NCBI GenBank assembly: GCA_017429465.1
Contig: JAFROU010000060.1
Span: forward strand, 1-17,481
Direction of reading: 5' to 3'
Length of the DNA stretch: 17,481 bases
Source of the DNA: Candidatus Saccharimonadota bacterium
GTDB lineage: Bacteria > Patescibacteria > Saccharimonadia > Saccharimonadales > Nanosyncoccaceae
Shown in pieces: positions 1 to 8,226 of this stretch. A program made the translations under genes and the position numbers. The first letter of the stretch is position 1. Each line of letters opens with the position of its first letter. Under the pieces are notes generated by a model that saw nothing but the letters and a program-made list of their open reading frames with translations, did not search any database and was not told the DNA's origin.

Positions 1-716
1 AAGCTTCTGATGGTATTATGGTTGCTCGTGGTGATATGGCCGTTGAAGCTGGCGCTGAAGTTGTACCAATCGTCCAACGCAAACTTATTAATCTTTGTCG
101 TGAATACTCCAAGCTTTGCATTGTTGCTACTCAAATGATGAGCTCAATGGTCGAAAACCCAGAGCCGACTCGCGCCGAAGTCAGCGATGTTGCAAACGCT
201 GTTTTGCAAGGTGCTGATGCTGTCATGTTGTCCGATGAGACCGCCAACGGTAAGTATCCACTGGAAACTGTCAAAGAAATGAAGAAAGTCATTCTTTACA
301 CTCAAAACCACGCCGAGATTACGCCACTCCGCCACGACCCAACTAGCACCAACCATAATTATGATGCTATTTCTCGTGCTGCCGCTCGTCTAGCAGAGCA
401 AATCGAAGCCGATGTCATCATCTGTCAAACTGCATCTGGTGCTACCGCTTCCGCCATTGCTGCCCAGCGTCCAAACGTGCCAATCGTTTCTATTTCTAGC
501 AATGATCGCACAACTAATCAATTAGCCTTGATGTATGCCAACTCTGCCTTTAATAGACCATATTCCGAAGAATATGGTGCTGACCTTGCGCGTGAGCTAA
601 AAGAATCTGGCTATCTACACACTAAAGAAGGCCAAGAAGATCTAACTGTTGTGATTGTATCTGGTGAAAAAGGTAAAATCGCCGGAACAGATACTATTCA
701 AATCCGTAAAATTTAA
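1..716 (+). CDS. pyk: pyruvate kinase, C-terminal part (5' end outside window)
   Basis: Pyruvate kinase transfers phosphate from phosphoenolpyruvate to ADP in the cytoplasm, the last step of glycolysis. The reading frame is open from the first bases, so roughly the first half of the protein lies upstream of the window. Visible are the metal-binding motif IMVARGDMAVEAG at the very start (canonical ARGDLGVE), the strongly conserved TRAEVSDVANAVLQGADAVMLSDETA segment of the catalytic barrel, and the C-terminal domain, including a GATASAIAAQRP segment and the terminal beta strand ending SGEKGKIAGTDTIQIRKI. The ATG at 18 is an internal Met (IMVARGD), not a start. Phosphoglycerate kinase follows 15 bp later, so the two form a lower-glycolysis pair. 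Identification is by family motifs and is firm; whether the missing part is intact cannot be seen. Confidence 0.95.
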   Translation, partial: ASDGIMVARGDMAVEAGAEVVPIVQRKLINLCREYSKLCIVATQMMSSMVENPEPTRAEVSDVANAVLQGADAVMLSDETANGKYPLETVKEMKKVILYTQNHAEITPLRHDPTSTNHNYDAISRAAARLAEQIEADVIICQTASGATASAIAAQRPNVPIVSISSNDRTTNQLALMYANSAFNRPYSEEYGADLARELKESGYLHTKEGQEDLTVVIVSGEKGKIAGTDTIQIRKI

Positions 717-717
717 T

Positions 718-723
718 TATAAT
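718..723 (+). promoter_or_regulatory. putative -10 box (TATAAT) upstream of pgk
   Basis: A perfect TATAAT lies two bases after the pyk stop codon and eight bases before the pgk ATG. No convincing -35 box or Shine-Dalgarno sequence is visible. If used, transcription would start 0-2 nt upstream of the ATG, giving a nearly leaderless pgk mRNA. The region is AT-rich, so chance occurrence is possible. Confidence 0.45.
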
Positions 724-731
724 TAATCAAT

Positions 732-1790
732 ATGAGAACAATTCTTGACGAACATATCAAAGGGCAAACTATTTTAATGCGCGCAGATTTTAATGTGCCA
801 ATGGAAGGGCAGAAAATCACTAGTGACTTGCGCATTCGTGCCGCACTTCCAACCATTAACTATCTTCGTGAGCACGGCGCAAAAAAGATTATTTTAATCT
901 CGCATCTCGGCCGTCCAGAAGGGAAACGCAATAAAGAGTTTTCACTTGAACCAGTTGCCAAACACCTCCAAACCTTATTAAAGGATGCGAAAGTAAGTTT
1001 TATTGACGATATTTCTGGACCAGATGTTGAGGCCGCCGTTGAAAAAATGAAAAACGGTGAAATTCTAGTACTCGAAAACCTTCGCTTCTATCCAGGCGAA
1101 GAAGAAAACTCTGAAGAATTTGCTCAAGAAATAGTTGACTCTACTCATGCTGACTTATTTGTTCAAGACGGCTTTGCGGTTGTGCACCGCGCCCACGCTT
1201 CAACTTCTGCTATTACCAACTTAATTCCATCTGTGGCCGGTCTACTACTAGAAAAGGAAGTATCAACTCTTAGTAAAGTTCTAAAGAACCCAGCCAAGCC
1301 GCTACTAGTAGTAATTGGTGGTGCCAAAGTTGAAGATAAACAACCACTGATTGATAAATTCTTGCCAATCGCTGATCATATTGTTGTAGGTGGTAAAATT
1401 GCTGCTGACGGTTATCAGGCAAAAAGTGACAAAATCTATGTAGCTGAAGATTTTGATGAAGATATAGAGGGCAACAAACTTGATGTTGGCCCACTCGCAA
1501 CTGTCAAAATTGCTGAGCTAGCTCGTGACGCTAAAACCGTTATCTGGAATGGTGCTCTAGGCAAAGTCGAAGATCCAGCCTATGCCACTGCCTCCACAGT
1601 CTTAGCCGAACTACTAGGCGAAGAGCCAAATATTGAATCGATTATCTGTGGCGGTGATACTACCGGCTTTGTTGAAGAACTTATGCACGAGCATAAGGGA
1701 TTTAATTATTCATTAATCTCTACCGGTGGTGGAGCAGCACTCGAATTCCTTTCTGGCAAGTCACTTCCAGGCATCGAAGCCCTAGCTTAA
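732..1790 (+). CDS. pgk: phosphoglycerate kinase, short form
   Basis: Phosphoglycerate kinase interconverts 1,3-bisphosphoglycerate + ADP and 3-phosphoglycerate + ATP. Signature motifs are present in order: RADFNVP (residues 17-23), the substrate arginines in SDLRIRAALPTI, SHLGRP (57-62), LRFYPGEE, HRAHAST, the nucleotide-site GGAKVEDK, WNGALGKVE, GGDTTGFVEEL and the C-terminal STGGGAALEFLSGK. At 352 residues it is about 40 shorter than the usual 390-415. The loss maps to the segment between GGKIA and LDVGP, where most family members carry a longer stretch that includes a PVDxVV-type motif. Catalytic residues all appear retained. The gene follows pyk by 15 bp without a recognisable Shine-Dalgarno sequence, but with TATAAT just upstream. 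Confidence 0.95.
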   Translation: MRTILDEHIKGQTILMRADFNVPMEGQKITSDLRIRAALPTINYLREHGAKKIILISHLGRPEGKRNKEFSLEPVAKHLQTLLKDAKVSFIDDISGPDVEAAVEKMKNGEILVLENLRFYPGEEENSEEFAQEIVDSTHADLFVQDGFAVVHRAHASTSAITNLIPSVAGLLLEKEVSTLSKVLKNPAKPLLVVIGGAKVEDKQPLIDKFLPIADHIVVGGKIAADGYQAKSDKIYVAEDFDEDIEGNKLDVGPLATVKIAELARDAKTVIWNGALGKVEDPAYATASTVLAELLGEEPNIESIICGGDTTGFVEELMHEHKGFNYSLISTGGGAALEFLSGKSLPGIEALA

Positions 1791-1810
1791 TAGAGACTAA
1801 AAATCTAAAA

Positions 1811-1837
1811 TTAGCACTCTTGACATGTGAGTGCTAA
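1811..1837 (+). promoter_or_regulatory. CIRCE operator (HrcA binding site)
   Basis: TTAGCACTC (1811-1819), nine bases, then GAGTGCTAA (1829-1837): an exact match to the CIRCE inverted repeat TTAGCACTC-N9-GAGTGCTAA, the binding site of the heat-shock repressor HrcA. The spacer begins with the -35 box TTGACA, so bound HrcA would cover the promoter of clpC. This predicts HrcA-controlled, heat- or misfolding-induced expression of clpC and probably of the two genes downstream. An hrcA gene itself is not in the window. Confidence 0.95.
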
Positions 1838-1848
1838 TTTACTACAAT
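1820..1848 (+). promoter_or_regulatory. sigma-70-type promoter of clpC, leaderless geometry
   Basis: Consensus -35 TTGACA at 1820-1825, a 17-bp spacer, and -10 TACAAT at 1843-1848. Six bases separate the -10 box from the ATG at 1855, so the expected transcription start is the A of the start codon. This is the best promoter in the window by consensus. It is embedded in the CIRCE element. Confidence 0.85.
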
Positions 1849-1854
1849 AGGGAT

Positions 1855-4329
1855 ATGCAAGACGAATTTACAGAAATAATGAATCACTTGTCTGAAAATG
1901 CGCGTTTTGCGCTCCAAAAAGCAGACCTCTTTAGTAAGCGTTACAATAACGGTTACATGGGTACCGAGCACATGCTGCTTGGACTCTTAGCTCAGGATGT
2001 TTCTACTGCCTCCAAGATTCTTCGTGATGAAGGCATTGAATTAAGTACCATGGAAAAGAAACTCAACAAAGTTGCTGTGGACGTTCCAGGTGCACAAATG
2101 GCGATGATGTCACTTTCCGAAGCCTGCGTATTAACCCTTCGCATGGCCGCTAACTTTGTGTTAGAACAAGGCATCGACATTATTGGCACAGAGCATCTCT
2201 TATATGCTTTAATTAATCAACCGAACTCTCGTGCTGCTCTAATGCTGACGGACGAAAAAGTCGATCTAAATTCCATTTCAAAAACCATCGAAGATTTAGC
2301 AGAAAAGCAAGCCGAATCAGTGCGCCGTAAACAAGAAAGAGAAAAATATGTTCGTAAAAACCAATATAAGTATCTTTCTCGTTATGGCCAAGATTTAACT
2401 GAACTTGCTCGCCAAGACAAACTTGATGCTGTAATTGGACGTGAAAAAGAAATTGAACGTGTCGTTACCGTACTTAGTCGTCGCACCAAATCAAACCCAG
2501 TTTTAATTGGTGAAGCTGGTGTTGGCAAAACGGCCATTGTTGAAGGTCTGGCTGAACGTATTATAAAAAATGATGTGCCAGGTTCGTTAATTGGCAAACA
2601 CATTTACCAAGTAGATCTTTCGTCGATGGTAGCCGGCACCAAATTCCGTGGTGAATTTGAGGAGCGCATTAAAGGAATTATTGATGAAGCTACAAGTGAT
2701 GATTCGATCCTATTATTTATTGATGAAATCCATTTACTTTGTGGCGCTGGTTCTTCTAGTGATGGCACCATGGATGCTGCCAATATTCTAAAGCCAGCCC
2801 TTGCACGTGGCAACATTAATTTAATTGGTGCTACCACCATCGATGAATATCGCCGCACCATCGAAAAAGACAAAGCTCTTTCACGCCGCTTTCAAACAGT
2901 GATGGTAGAAGAACCATCCTCCACAATTACGCTCCGCATTTTAAAAGGTATTAAATCCCATTATGAAAAACACCACGGCGTGATTATTCCAGATAATATT
3001 TTGGAGACCGCCATTAATATGTCTTCACGTTATATTAATGATCGCTTTATGCCAGACAAAGTTATTGACGTAATTGATGAAGCTGCTGCCATTGCCAAGG
3101 TTGCCGCGGATAAAAAAGGTGGCAGCAAATATAAGAAGCTAAAAATTGAAGAATCGACTTTGCAAGAAAAAGTCGAACAATCTGCCGAAGCTGAAGAATA
3201 TGAAAAAGCCGCCCTTTATAAAACTCGTTTAGCTCAAATTCAAGAAGAACTAAAAAAGCTCAAAAAATCTGGCGTGAAAGAAGATGAGACGCCAGTCTTA
3301 AAAGAAGAAAATCTTGCGGCCGCCATCTCGCTTAAAACTGGTATTCCAGTTTCTAAGGTTCACGGTTCCGAACTAAAACTATTATCCAATCTTGAAACGC
3401 ATTTGAAAAAATCCATCATTGGCCAAGACGAAGCAATCAATCAAGTCGCTAAAGCCATTCGTCGTGGTCGTAGTGGTATCAGTAATCCAAACCGTCCGAT
3501 TGGCAGCTTCCTATTCATGGGTCCAACTGGCGTTGGCAAAACCGAACTCGCTCGCGTGATTGCGCGCGAAGTATTTGGCGGCGATAGTTCGCTAATTAAG
3601 ATTGATATGTCCGAATTTGGCGAAAAGCACAACGTCTCACGTCTAGTTGGTGCTCCAGCTGGTTACGTTGGTTATGATGATGGTGGTAAATTGACTGAAG
3701 CCGTGCGTCGTCATCCATATTCTGTTGTGTTATTTGATGAAATAGAAAAAGCTCATCCAGAAGTATTTAATATTTTACTTCAAATTCTTGAAGACGGCAT
3801 GTTGACCGACGGACAAGGTAATAAAATTAAATTCAATAACACAATCGTGATTCTTACTTCCAACTTAGGTTCTAACGAAATGTACGTTGATAACGAATTT
3901 GGTTTTACAACGCACAATAAAAGTAAGAAAGATTTAGCGGCCGAATACGAAGAGAGCAAAGCTGCCGCCGAAAAAGCCCTCAAGAAAACAATGCGACCAG
4001 AATTAATTAATCGTCTAGACAACGTTTTAGTATTTCACGCTCTCACCAAAGAAAATGTAGAAAAGATTTTTGACAATCTTATTAACGACCTTGAGAAACG
4101 TCTTGGTGCAAAAAACCTTGGCTTAAAACTAAAACCAGGCGTAAAAGAATATATAATTAAAAAAGGATTCGATCCAAAAAATGGTGCGCGTCCGCTTCGC
4201 CGTGCCATTGAAGATGAATTAGAATCAGTCATTTCCGAAGCGATTATCGACGGCAAGTTAACCGCTGGTCATATTGCGACAATCAGCCTCGAAAAACAGC
4301 ATCTCAAATTGGAGGTAAAGGGTGAGTAA
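1855..4329 (+). CDS. clpC: ClpC-type AAA+ unfoldase (Clp/Hsp100 ATPase)
   Basis: Hexameric two-ring ATPase that unfolds proteins and feeds them into ClpP. Domains of the 824-residue protein: N-terminal double Clp repeat (about 8-145); first AAA module with Walker A GEAGVGKT (219-226) and Walker B LLFIDE (286-291); a middle region with a UVR-like [18 protein letters not shown] helix, typical of ClpC rather than the long ClpB coiled coil; second AAA module with GPTGVGKT (556-563) and VVLFDE (624-629); an FGF tripeptide (682-684) at the place of the ClpP-docking loop; and the C-terminal D2-small domain. The start at 1855 is chosen because the longer frame begins at a GTG inside the CIRCE repeat, upstream of the predicted transcription start. 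The end overlaps the next gene by 8 nt. Confidence 0.96.
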   Translation: MQDEFTEIMNHLSENARFALQKADLFSKRYNNGYMGTEHMLLGLLAQDVSTASKILRDEGIELSTMEKKLNKVAVDVPGAQMAMMSLSEACVLTLRMAANFVLEQGIDIIGTEHLLYALINQPNSRAALMLTDEKVDLNSISKTIEDLAEKQAESVRRKQEREKYVRKNQYKYLSRYGQDLTELARQDKLDAVIGREKEIERVVTVLSRRTKSNPVLIGEAGVGKTAIVEGLAERIIKNDVPGSLIGKHIYQVDLSSMVAGTKFRGEFEERIKGIIDEATSDDSILLFIDEIHLLCGAGSSSDGTMDAANILKPALARGNINLIGATTIDEYRRTIEKDKALSRRFQTVMVEEPSSTITLRILKGIKSHYEKHHGVIIPDNILETAINMSSRYINDRFMPDKVIDVIDEAAAIAKVAADKKGGSKYKKLKIEESTLQEKVEQSAEAEEYEKAALYKTRLAQIQEELKKLKKSGVKEDETPVLKEENLAAAISLKTGIPVSKVHGSELKLLSNLETHLKKSIIGQDEAINQVAKAIRRGRSGISNPNRPIGSFLFMGPTGVGKTELARVIAREVFGGDSSLIKIDMSEFGEKHNVSRLVGAPAGYVGYDDGGKLTEAVRRHPYSVVLFDEIEKAHPEVFNILLQILEDGMLTDGQGNKIKFNNTIVILTSNLGSNEMYVDNEFGFTTHNKSKKDLAAEYEESKAAAEKALKKTMRPELINRLDNVLVFHALTKENVEKIFDNLINDLEKRLGAKNLGLKLKPGVKEYIIKKGFDPKNGARPLRRAIEDELESVISEAIIDGKLTAGHIATISLEKQHLKLEVKGE
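4311..4315 (+). promoter_or_regulatory. ribosome binding site GGAGG inside the clpC 3' end
   Basis: GGAGG lies six bases before the GTG at 4322, inside the last codons of clpC. It decides the GTG start of the metalloprotease gene and indicates translational coupling to clpC. Confidence 0.8.
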
Positions 4330-5281
4330 TTTCTTTAGAAAATATGGAAAAATGATTTTGGCAGTCATCATTGTTGTTGCTATAGTGCTATCTCGAACCG
4401 TATTTAAAGATTTTACTAATAGTTTATTCTACAAACCTTCACCAGAAATGTCCGTTGTGCGTGATAAACTTGAACTTACTAGTCAGGCGGGAATTATCTT
4501 TAACGCTTCATATCCAGTTCTAGAAAATCGTGATGTATTCAGTATGCATTGTCGTAATGATGATCAAGATGTCTCAATTCTTGGTTGCTACACGGATGAC
4601 AAAATCTATGTTTTCGAAGTTGATGAAGACGAACTCGATGGTATTGTTGAATCTACTTCAGCTCATGAATTCTTGCACGCGGTTTGGGACCGCATGCCTA
4701 GTTCGGAAAGGGAACAAATCGAGCCGTTATTAAATCATGTCTATAATGAACATAAAGCAGAATTATCAGAAACCATTGAATCATACACAGAAAGTGATCG
4801 TCTTGACGAATTACATGCACGCATTGGTACGCAAATTGCCAATCTTCCAACCGAACTAGAAGAACATTATGCTAGATTCTTTAACGACCAAGATAATATT
4901 GTAAAATACTATGATAATTATTCTGCGCCGTTTAAAAAACTTAAAGCCGAACTTGATTCGCTTGAAGCTGAATTAACGCGTATCTACGACCAAATAACCG
5001 CTGATACAAAAACTTACGAAACTAGAATTGCCGAACTTAATACGAGGATTGAAAAATTCAACAATTGCGCCAATACGCCAGGTTGTTTTACAAAATCAGC
5101 TTTTAATAGCCAACGTAGTGCGCTAATTACGGAACAGAATCAACTCGAAACTTTATACAATACTATTGATGCTAACGTAATGTTGTACAACCAGCATGTC
5201 GAAGAATACAACGAAAATCTACTTCATTCTAACAATTTACAGAACGCTATTAATTCTAATAAAGCAGTACCTAATATCTAA
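4322..5281 (+). CDS. membrane-anchored HExxH metalloprotease-like protein between clpC and clpP
   Basis: A 319-residue protein with no gene name that I recognise. An N-terminal membrane segment (about residues 10-25) is followed by a domain carrying HEFLH (115-119), the zincin motif HExxH. Downstream [10 protein letters not shown] (162-171) offers a candidate third zinc ligand, Glu163, in the arrangement expected for a gluzincin. The last 120 residues (about 195-310) are rich in Glu, Lys and Leu and look coiled-coil. Two cysteines in the [10 protein letters not shown] stretch may form a disulfide. The topology suggests an N-in anchor with the protease domain outside the membrane. The GTG start is set by a strong GGAGG, the gene overlaps clpC by 8 nt and ends 11 bp before clpP, so it belongs to the CIRCE-controlled unit and probably acts in envelope protein quality control. 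The substrate is unknown. Confidence 0.75.
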   Translation: MSNFFRKYGKMILAVIIVVAIVLSRTVFKDFTNSLFYKPSPEMSVVRDKLELTSQAGIIFNASYPVLENRDVFSMHCRNDDQDVSILGCYTDDKIYVFEVDEDELDGIVESTSAHEFLHAVWDRMPSSEREQIEPLLNHVYNEHKAELSETIESYTESDRLDELHARIGTQIANLPTELEEHYARFFNDQDNIVKYYDNYSAPFKKLKAELDSLEAELTRIYDQITADTKTYETRIAELNTRIEKFNNCANTPGCFTKSAFNSQRSALITEQNQLETLYNTIDANVMLYNQHVEEYNENLLHSNNLQNAINSNKAVPNI

Positions 5282-5292
5282 GAAAGGAAAAC

Positions 5293-5874
5293 ATGAAAGA
5301 TTATTTAGTACCAACTATCATCGAAGAAACAAATCGCGGTGAACGTGCGTATGATATTTATTCACGTTTACTAAACGACCGTATCATCTTTTTGGGTGAA
5401 GATGTAAACGCGCATACGGCCAACCTTGTTGTAGCGCAACTTCTTTATTTAGCCCACGAAGATCCTAAGAAACCAATCAAACTCTACATCAACTCTCCTG
5501 GTGGTACTGTTTATGATGGTCTTGCTATTATTGATACCATGAATTATATCGAGCCGGATGTTGAAACAATCGGTATTGGTTTGCAAGCTTCAATGGGCGC
5601 CATGCTACTGAGTTGTGGCGCTAAGGGTAAACGCTATTGCTTGCCGAATGCTCGCATTATGATTCATCAGCCATCCTCCGGCACCGAAGGTAAAATCACC
5701 GACCAGGAAATCATGCTACGTGAAGGTGTTTTTCTTAAAAAACGTCTCGCTGAAATCTTTGCTAAAAATACAGGCAAAAAACTCGAACAAGTTGAAAAAG
5801 ATATGGATCGCGATAACTGGATGTCAGCTGAAGAAGCCCTTGAATACGGCATCTTTGATAAAATCATCAAATAG
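5293..5874 (+). CDS. clpP: ATP-dependent Clp protease proteolytic subunit
   Basis: Serine protease that forms a tetradecameric chamber and degrades proteins delivered by ClpC/ClpX. At 193 residues it has normal length. The catalytic triad is visible: Ser100 in [10 protein letters not shown], His125 in MIHQPSSG, and Asp174 in the [16 protein letters not shown] segment. The oxyanion-hole region [15 protein letters not shown] is canonical. An AGAAAGGA-like ribosome binding site precedes the ATG by a few bases (AAGGAAAAC-ATG). It lies 11 bp after the metalloprotease gene, so clpC, protease and clpP are likely co-transcribed from the CIRCE promoter. The FGF loop of ClpC fits docking to this ClpP. 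Confidence 0.97.
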   Translation: MKDYLVPTIIEETNRGERAYDIYSRLLNDRIIFLGEDVNAHTANLVVAQLLYLAHEDPKKPIKLYINSPGGTVYDGLAIIDTMNYIEPDVETIGIGLQASMGAMLLSCGAKGKRYCLPNARIMIHQPSSGTEGKITDQEIMLREGVFLKKRLAEIFAKNTGKKLEQVEKDMDRDNWMSAEEALEYGIFDKIIK

Positions 5875-5881
5875 CTAGCGG

Positions 5882-5911
5882 TTGTCATTTTCAAGCTAAT
5901 TGCTCTATAAT
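5882..5911 (+). promoter_or_regulatory. promoter of radA, leaderless geometry
   Basis: TTGTCA at 5882-5887, an 18-bp spacer and a perfect TATAAT at 5906-5911. Six bases then separate the -10 box from the ATG at 5918. The promoter starts just after the clpP stop codon and shows that radA begins a new transcription unit. Confidence 0.75.
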
Positions 5912-5917
5912 TTAACT

Positions 5918-7267
5918 ATGGCTAAACCTCACACACAATTCGTTTGCCAACAATGCGGTGCCGCCTTTGCTAAATGGATGGGACAATGCACCAATTGCCA
6001 CGAATGGAATACTTTAGTTGAACAAGTCGTAGAAGATTCCGCCAAAAAGACTGCTATTGCTCGCGGTCAAGTTTCTGGCAAAAAACTGAGTTATGTGAGC
6101 ATTAATTCTATCTCGCCATCGGATATTAAAGAACGTCTAGTCACTGAGTTTAAAGATTTAAATACTGTGCTTGGTGGCGGCATTTTGCTTGGTTCAGTTT
6201 CATTACTTGCCGGCCAACCAGGCATCGGTAAATCAACTCTTCTCATGCAAATTTGTGCCGAAGTCGCTAAAACCCACAACGTATTATATATATCTGGTGA
6301 GGAATCGGCCGGTCAAGTAAAACTACGTGCCAAACGTCTTGGCGCGAATGCCGAAAAGCTTTGTTTTGCCAGCAGCACATCTGGCAATGACATCGCCAAA
6401 ACAATTGAATCAGGCGAATTTGATTTGGTGATTGTTGATTCTATTCAGACACTGGCCCTAGATGAAATATCGTCCGCACCAGGCACTGTCTCGCAGGTCA
6501 CTAATTGTGGCAATCTTATTATTCGCGCAGCTAAATCAACCGATACTGCTGTCGTAATTGTGGGACACGTCACTAAAGAAGGCACTCTAGCAGGTCCAAA
6601 AGTTCTAGAACATTTAGTAGATGTAGTGCTAAATTTTGAGGGTGATCGTTATGGTGGATTTAAAACCGTACGTGCTGTTAAAAACCGTTTTGGTTCCACT
6701 TCAGAAGTTGCTATTTTTGAAATGAACGAAAAAGGTTTGAAAGAAGTCAAAAATCCATCTGCCGCACTACTTGCAGAACGCCAGAATACTGACGGTTCTA
6801 TTATTCTCGCCACGCTTGAAGGCACTCGCCCAATCCTAGTCGAAATCCAGGCACTTGCATCACCGTCCAATTTCGGCTATCCAAAGCGTACTGCCTCTGG
6901 CTTTGATTTAAACCGTCTAAATCTATTAATTGCTGTGATTGAACGTCGTACCAAACTAAAACTTAGCGATAAAGATATTTTCATCAACGTGGTTGGTGGC
7001 ATGAAATTACAAGATTCTGCTGCCGATTTAGCCGTGTGCCTTGCCATCGCTTCAGCCGTAGCCGGCCGCAAATTGTCAGAAGAATACGTAGTTTTTGGTG
7101 AAGTTGGCCTTGGCGGCGAAATTCGTTCTGCCTTTCGCCCAGACCAACGTATTGCTGAGGCCAAGAAACTTGGTTTTAAACACGCCATTGCTCCAGCCAC
7201 TATCAAAGACTCTTTTGTGATTCCCGTTAAAGACCTGCGCGATACTTTAATTAAGTACGTCAAATAA
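5918..7267 (+). CDS. radA: DNA repair protein RadA (Sms)
   Basis: RadA is a RecA-like, hexameric ATPase that helps branch migration and processing of recombination intermediates. The 449-residue protein starts with the canonical MAKPHTQFVCQQCG; its zinc finger is C10-x2-C13 and C24-x2-C27. Walker A is GQPGIGKST (99-107), and the RadA-specific KNRFG motif is at 255-259. The C-terminal third is the Lon-protease-like domain (about 270-449) without protease function. A frame extending upstream to a TTG at 5900 would include the TATAAT box, so the ATG at 5918 is the start. The stop codon overlaps the ruvC ATG by one base (TAATG), so the two repair genes are translationally coupled. Confidence 0.96.
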   Translation: MAKPHTQFVCQQCGAAFAKWMGQCTNCHEWNTLVEQVVEDSAKKTAIARGQVSGKKLSYVSINSISPSDIKERLVTEFKDLNTVLGGGILLGSVSLLAGQPGIGKSTLLMQICAEVAKTHNVLYISGEESAGQVKLRAKRLGANAEKLCFASSTSGNDIAKTIESGEFDLVIVDSIQTLALDEISSAPGTVSQVTNCGNLIIRAAKSTDTAVVIVGHVTKEGTLAGPKVLEHLVDVVLNFEGDRYGGFKTVRAVKNRFGSTSEVAIFEMNEKGLKEVKNPSAALLAERQNTDGSIILATLEGTRPILVEIQALASPSNFGYPKRTASGFDLNRLNLLIAVIERRTKLKLSDKDIFINVVGGMKLQDSAADLAVCLAIASAVAGRKLSEEYVVFGEVGLGGEIRSAFRPDQRIAEAKKLGFKHAIAPATIKDSFVIPVKDLRDTLIKYVK

Positions 7268-7746
7268 TGCGTATATTAGGCATTGATCCAGGCACTGGCA
7301 TTTGTGGATTTGGTGTAATTGAAACCAAAGGAAATGTTAGAACCAGTGCTAAAGCTATCGATTTTGGCGTCATTTCCACGCCGCCACGCACCCCTTTACC
7401 AGATCGTCTTGAAGATATCTATAACTCTCTTCATGAAATAATCAAACAAAACAAACCGGATGTTGTTAGTATCGAAAAATTATTCTTTTCCAAAAACATT
7501 ACTACCGGCATCTCGGTGGCTGAAGCGCGCGGAATTTGTATTTTAGTGGCTAAGCAAAATCATTTACCAATCTTTGAGTATACTCCAAATGAAATCAAAA
7601 AGACCATGACCGGGTACGGTAGTGCCGATAAACATCAGATGCAAGAGACGGTTAAGCTGCACCTAAACCTTGAGCAGGTGCCAAAACCAGATGATGCTGC
7701 TGATGCCTTGGCTGCTGCTATTACTCATTCTTTAATGATTCGCTAA
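7267..7746 (+). CDS. ruvC: crossover junction endodeoxyribonuclease RuvC
   Basis: Dimeric resolvase that cuts Holliday junctions symmetrically. At 159 residues it is slightly shorter than the E. coli protein. The four acidic catalytic residues are visible: Asp7 (GIDPGTG), Glu70 (SIEKLFF), Asp143 and Asp146 (DDAADALAAAI). It overlaps radA by one base. ruvA lies downstream but is separated by a small secreted-protein gene with its own promoter and terminator, so RuvA and RuvC are not co-transcribed in the usual ruvCAB manner; ruvB is not in the window. Confidence 0.97.
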   Translation: MRILGIDPGTGICGFGVIETKGNVRTSAKAIDFGVISTPPRTPLPDRLEDIYNSLHEIIKQNKPDVVSIEKLFFSKNITTGISVAEARGICILVAKQNHLPIFEYTPNEIKKTMTGYGSADKHQMQETVKLHLNLEQVPKPDDAADALAAAITHSLMIR

Positions 7747-7749
7747 AAC

Positions 7750-7792
7750 TTGCTTGTCTAAAACGTTTGTGTTATTCTTAAACCATAAGGAG
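7750..7792 (+). promoter_or_regulatory. promoter and strong ribosome binding site of the small secreted protein
   Basis: TTGCTT at 7750-7755, 17 bp, then TATTCT at 7773-7778 form a moderate promoter. AAGGAG at 7787-7792 lies eight bases before the ATG at 7801. The leadered start with a strong Shine-Dalgarno sequence contrasts with the leaderless neighbours radA and ruvA. Confidence 0.6.
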
Positions 7793-7800
7793 TTTTTAAT

Positions 7801-8169
7801 ATGAAGAAAATCACCACTATTTTAGCAACGCTAGCACTTGCTCTAGCGGTAAGTCCAGCAGTTTTTGCTGAAGAAGAAACATTACTTACTACCGGAGATA
7901 CAGTGACCGTCACCACTAACTGCGAAGGCGATGGTGAAGTTGTTACTAATTGCGTTCCAGCAGAGCTAACTGAGTCATTGACTGACGAACCTACTGATGA
8001 TTCTGGTATTACCGTTATCGAAATAGATGCTGAAGATGATACAACTACAACCGGTGAAGCCGAAGCCAAAGAAGAAACTAGCGAATGGACCACTGGTGCC
8101 ATTATTGCTGCCTGTGCCTTCTTGGTTCTAATCGTCGTTGCCGTAATATTTGGTAAGAAGGAAGACTAA
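7801..8169 (+). CDS. small acidic secreted or surface protein with C-terminal membrane anchor
   Basis: A 122-residue protein of unrecognised family. Residues 1-23 form a typical signal peptide (MKK, hydrophobic core, likely cleavage after VFA). The mature part (24-98) is very rich in Thr, Glu and Asp and has two cysteines (41 and 51) ten residues apart. A hydrophobic stretch at 99-117 followed by GKKED looks like a C-terminal transmembrane anchor with a short positive tail. The expected topology is an acidic, flexible outer-face stalk of about 75 residues held in the cytoplasmic membrane. It has its own promoter, a strong ribosome binding site and a terminator, so it is a single-gene unit inserted between ruvC and ruvA. 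The function cannot be told. Confidence 0.8.
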   Translation: MKKITTILATLALALAVSPAVFAEEETLLTTGDTVTVTTNCEGDGEVVTNCVPAELTESLTDEPTDDSGITVIEIDAEDDTTTTGEAEAKEETSEWTTGAIIAACAFLVLIVVAVIFGKKED

Positions 8170-8180
8170 TCTAGAATTCT

Positions 8181-8208
8181 AATAGCCCCAGATTCTGGGG
8201 CTATTTTT
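8181..8208 (+). terminator. rho-independent terminator after the small secreted protein
   Basis: AATAGCCCC (8181-8189) pairs with GGGGCTATT (8197-8205) around a 7-base loop, followed by a T-run ending at 8208. It ends the short transcript 12 bp after the stop codon and insulates it from the ruvA promoter immediately downstream. Confidence 0.92.
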
Positions 8209-8211
8209 ATA

Positions 8212-8220
8212 TGCTATAAT
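8212..8220 (+). promoter_or_regulatory. extended -10 promoter of ruvA, leaderless geometry
   Basis: TGC-TATAAT (8212-8220) is a perfect extended -10 element. Six bases separate it from the ATG at 8227, so the transcript should begin at the start codon. No clear -35 box or Shine-Dalgarno sequence is present, and the preceding 10 bp are the T-run of a terminator. Confidence 0.75.
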
Positions 8221-8226
8221 CTAACC

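Noticed and set aside
1..6. HindIII site AAGCTT at the first base and again at 17338-17343, as sign of cloned fragment ends
   Set aside because: Two occurrences of a six-base site are not enough, and the window end is not a HindIII site.
1831..1854. Upstream GTG start for clpC (adds eight residues)
   Set aside because: The GTG is part of the right arm of CIRCE and lies upstream of the predicted transcription start; the -10 box would be coding.
5670..5894. Long minus-strand frames opposite clpP, radA and clpC
   Set aside because: They lie antisense to genes with strong protein signatures, have no family features and no promoter or ribosome binding site.
5873..5898. Terminator after clpP (TAGCT ... 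AGCTA)
   Set aside because: Only a five-base stem with a large loop and no T-run; it overlaps the radA promoter.
5900..5917. TTG start for radA six codons upstream
   Set aside because: The codons are the TATAAT box itself, and MAKPHTQFVC is the canonical RadA N-terminus.
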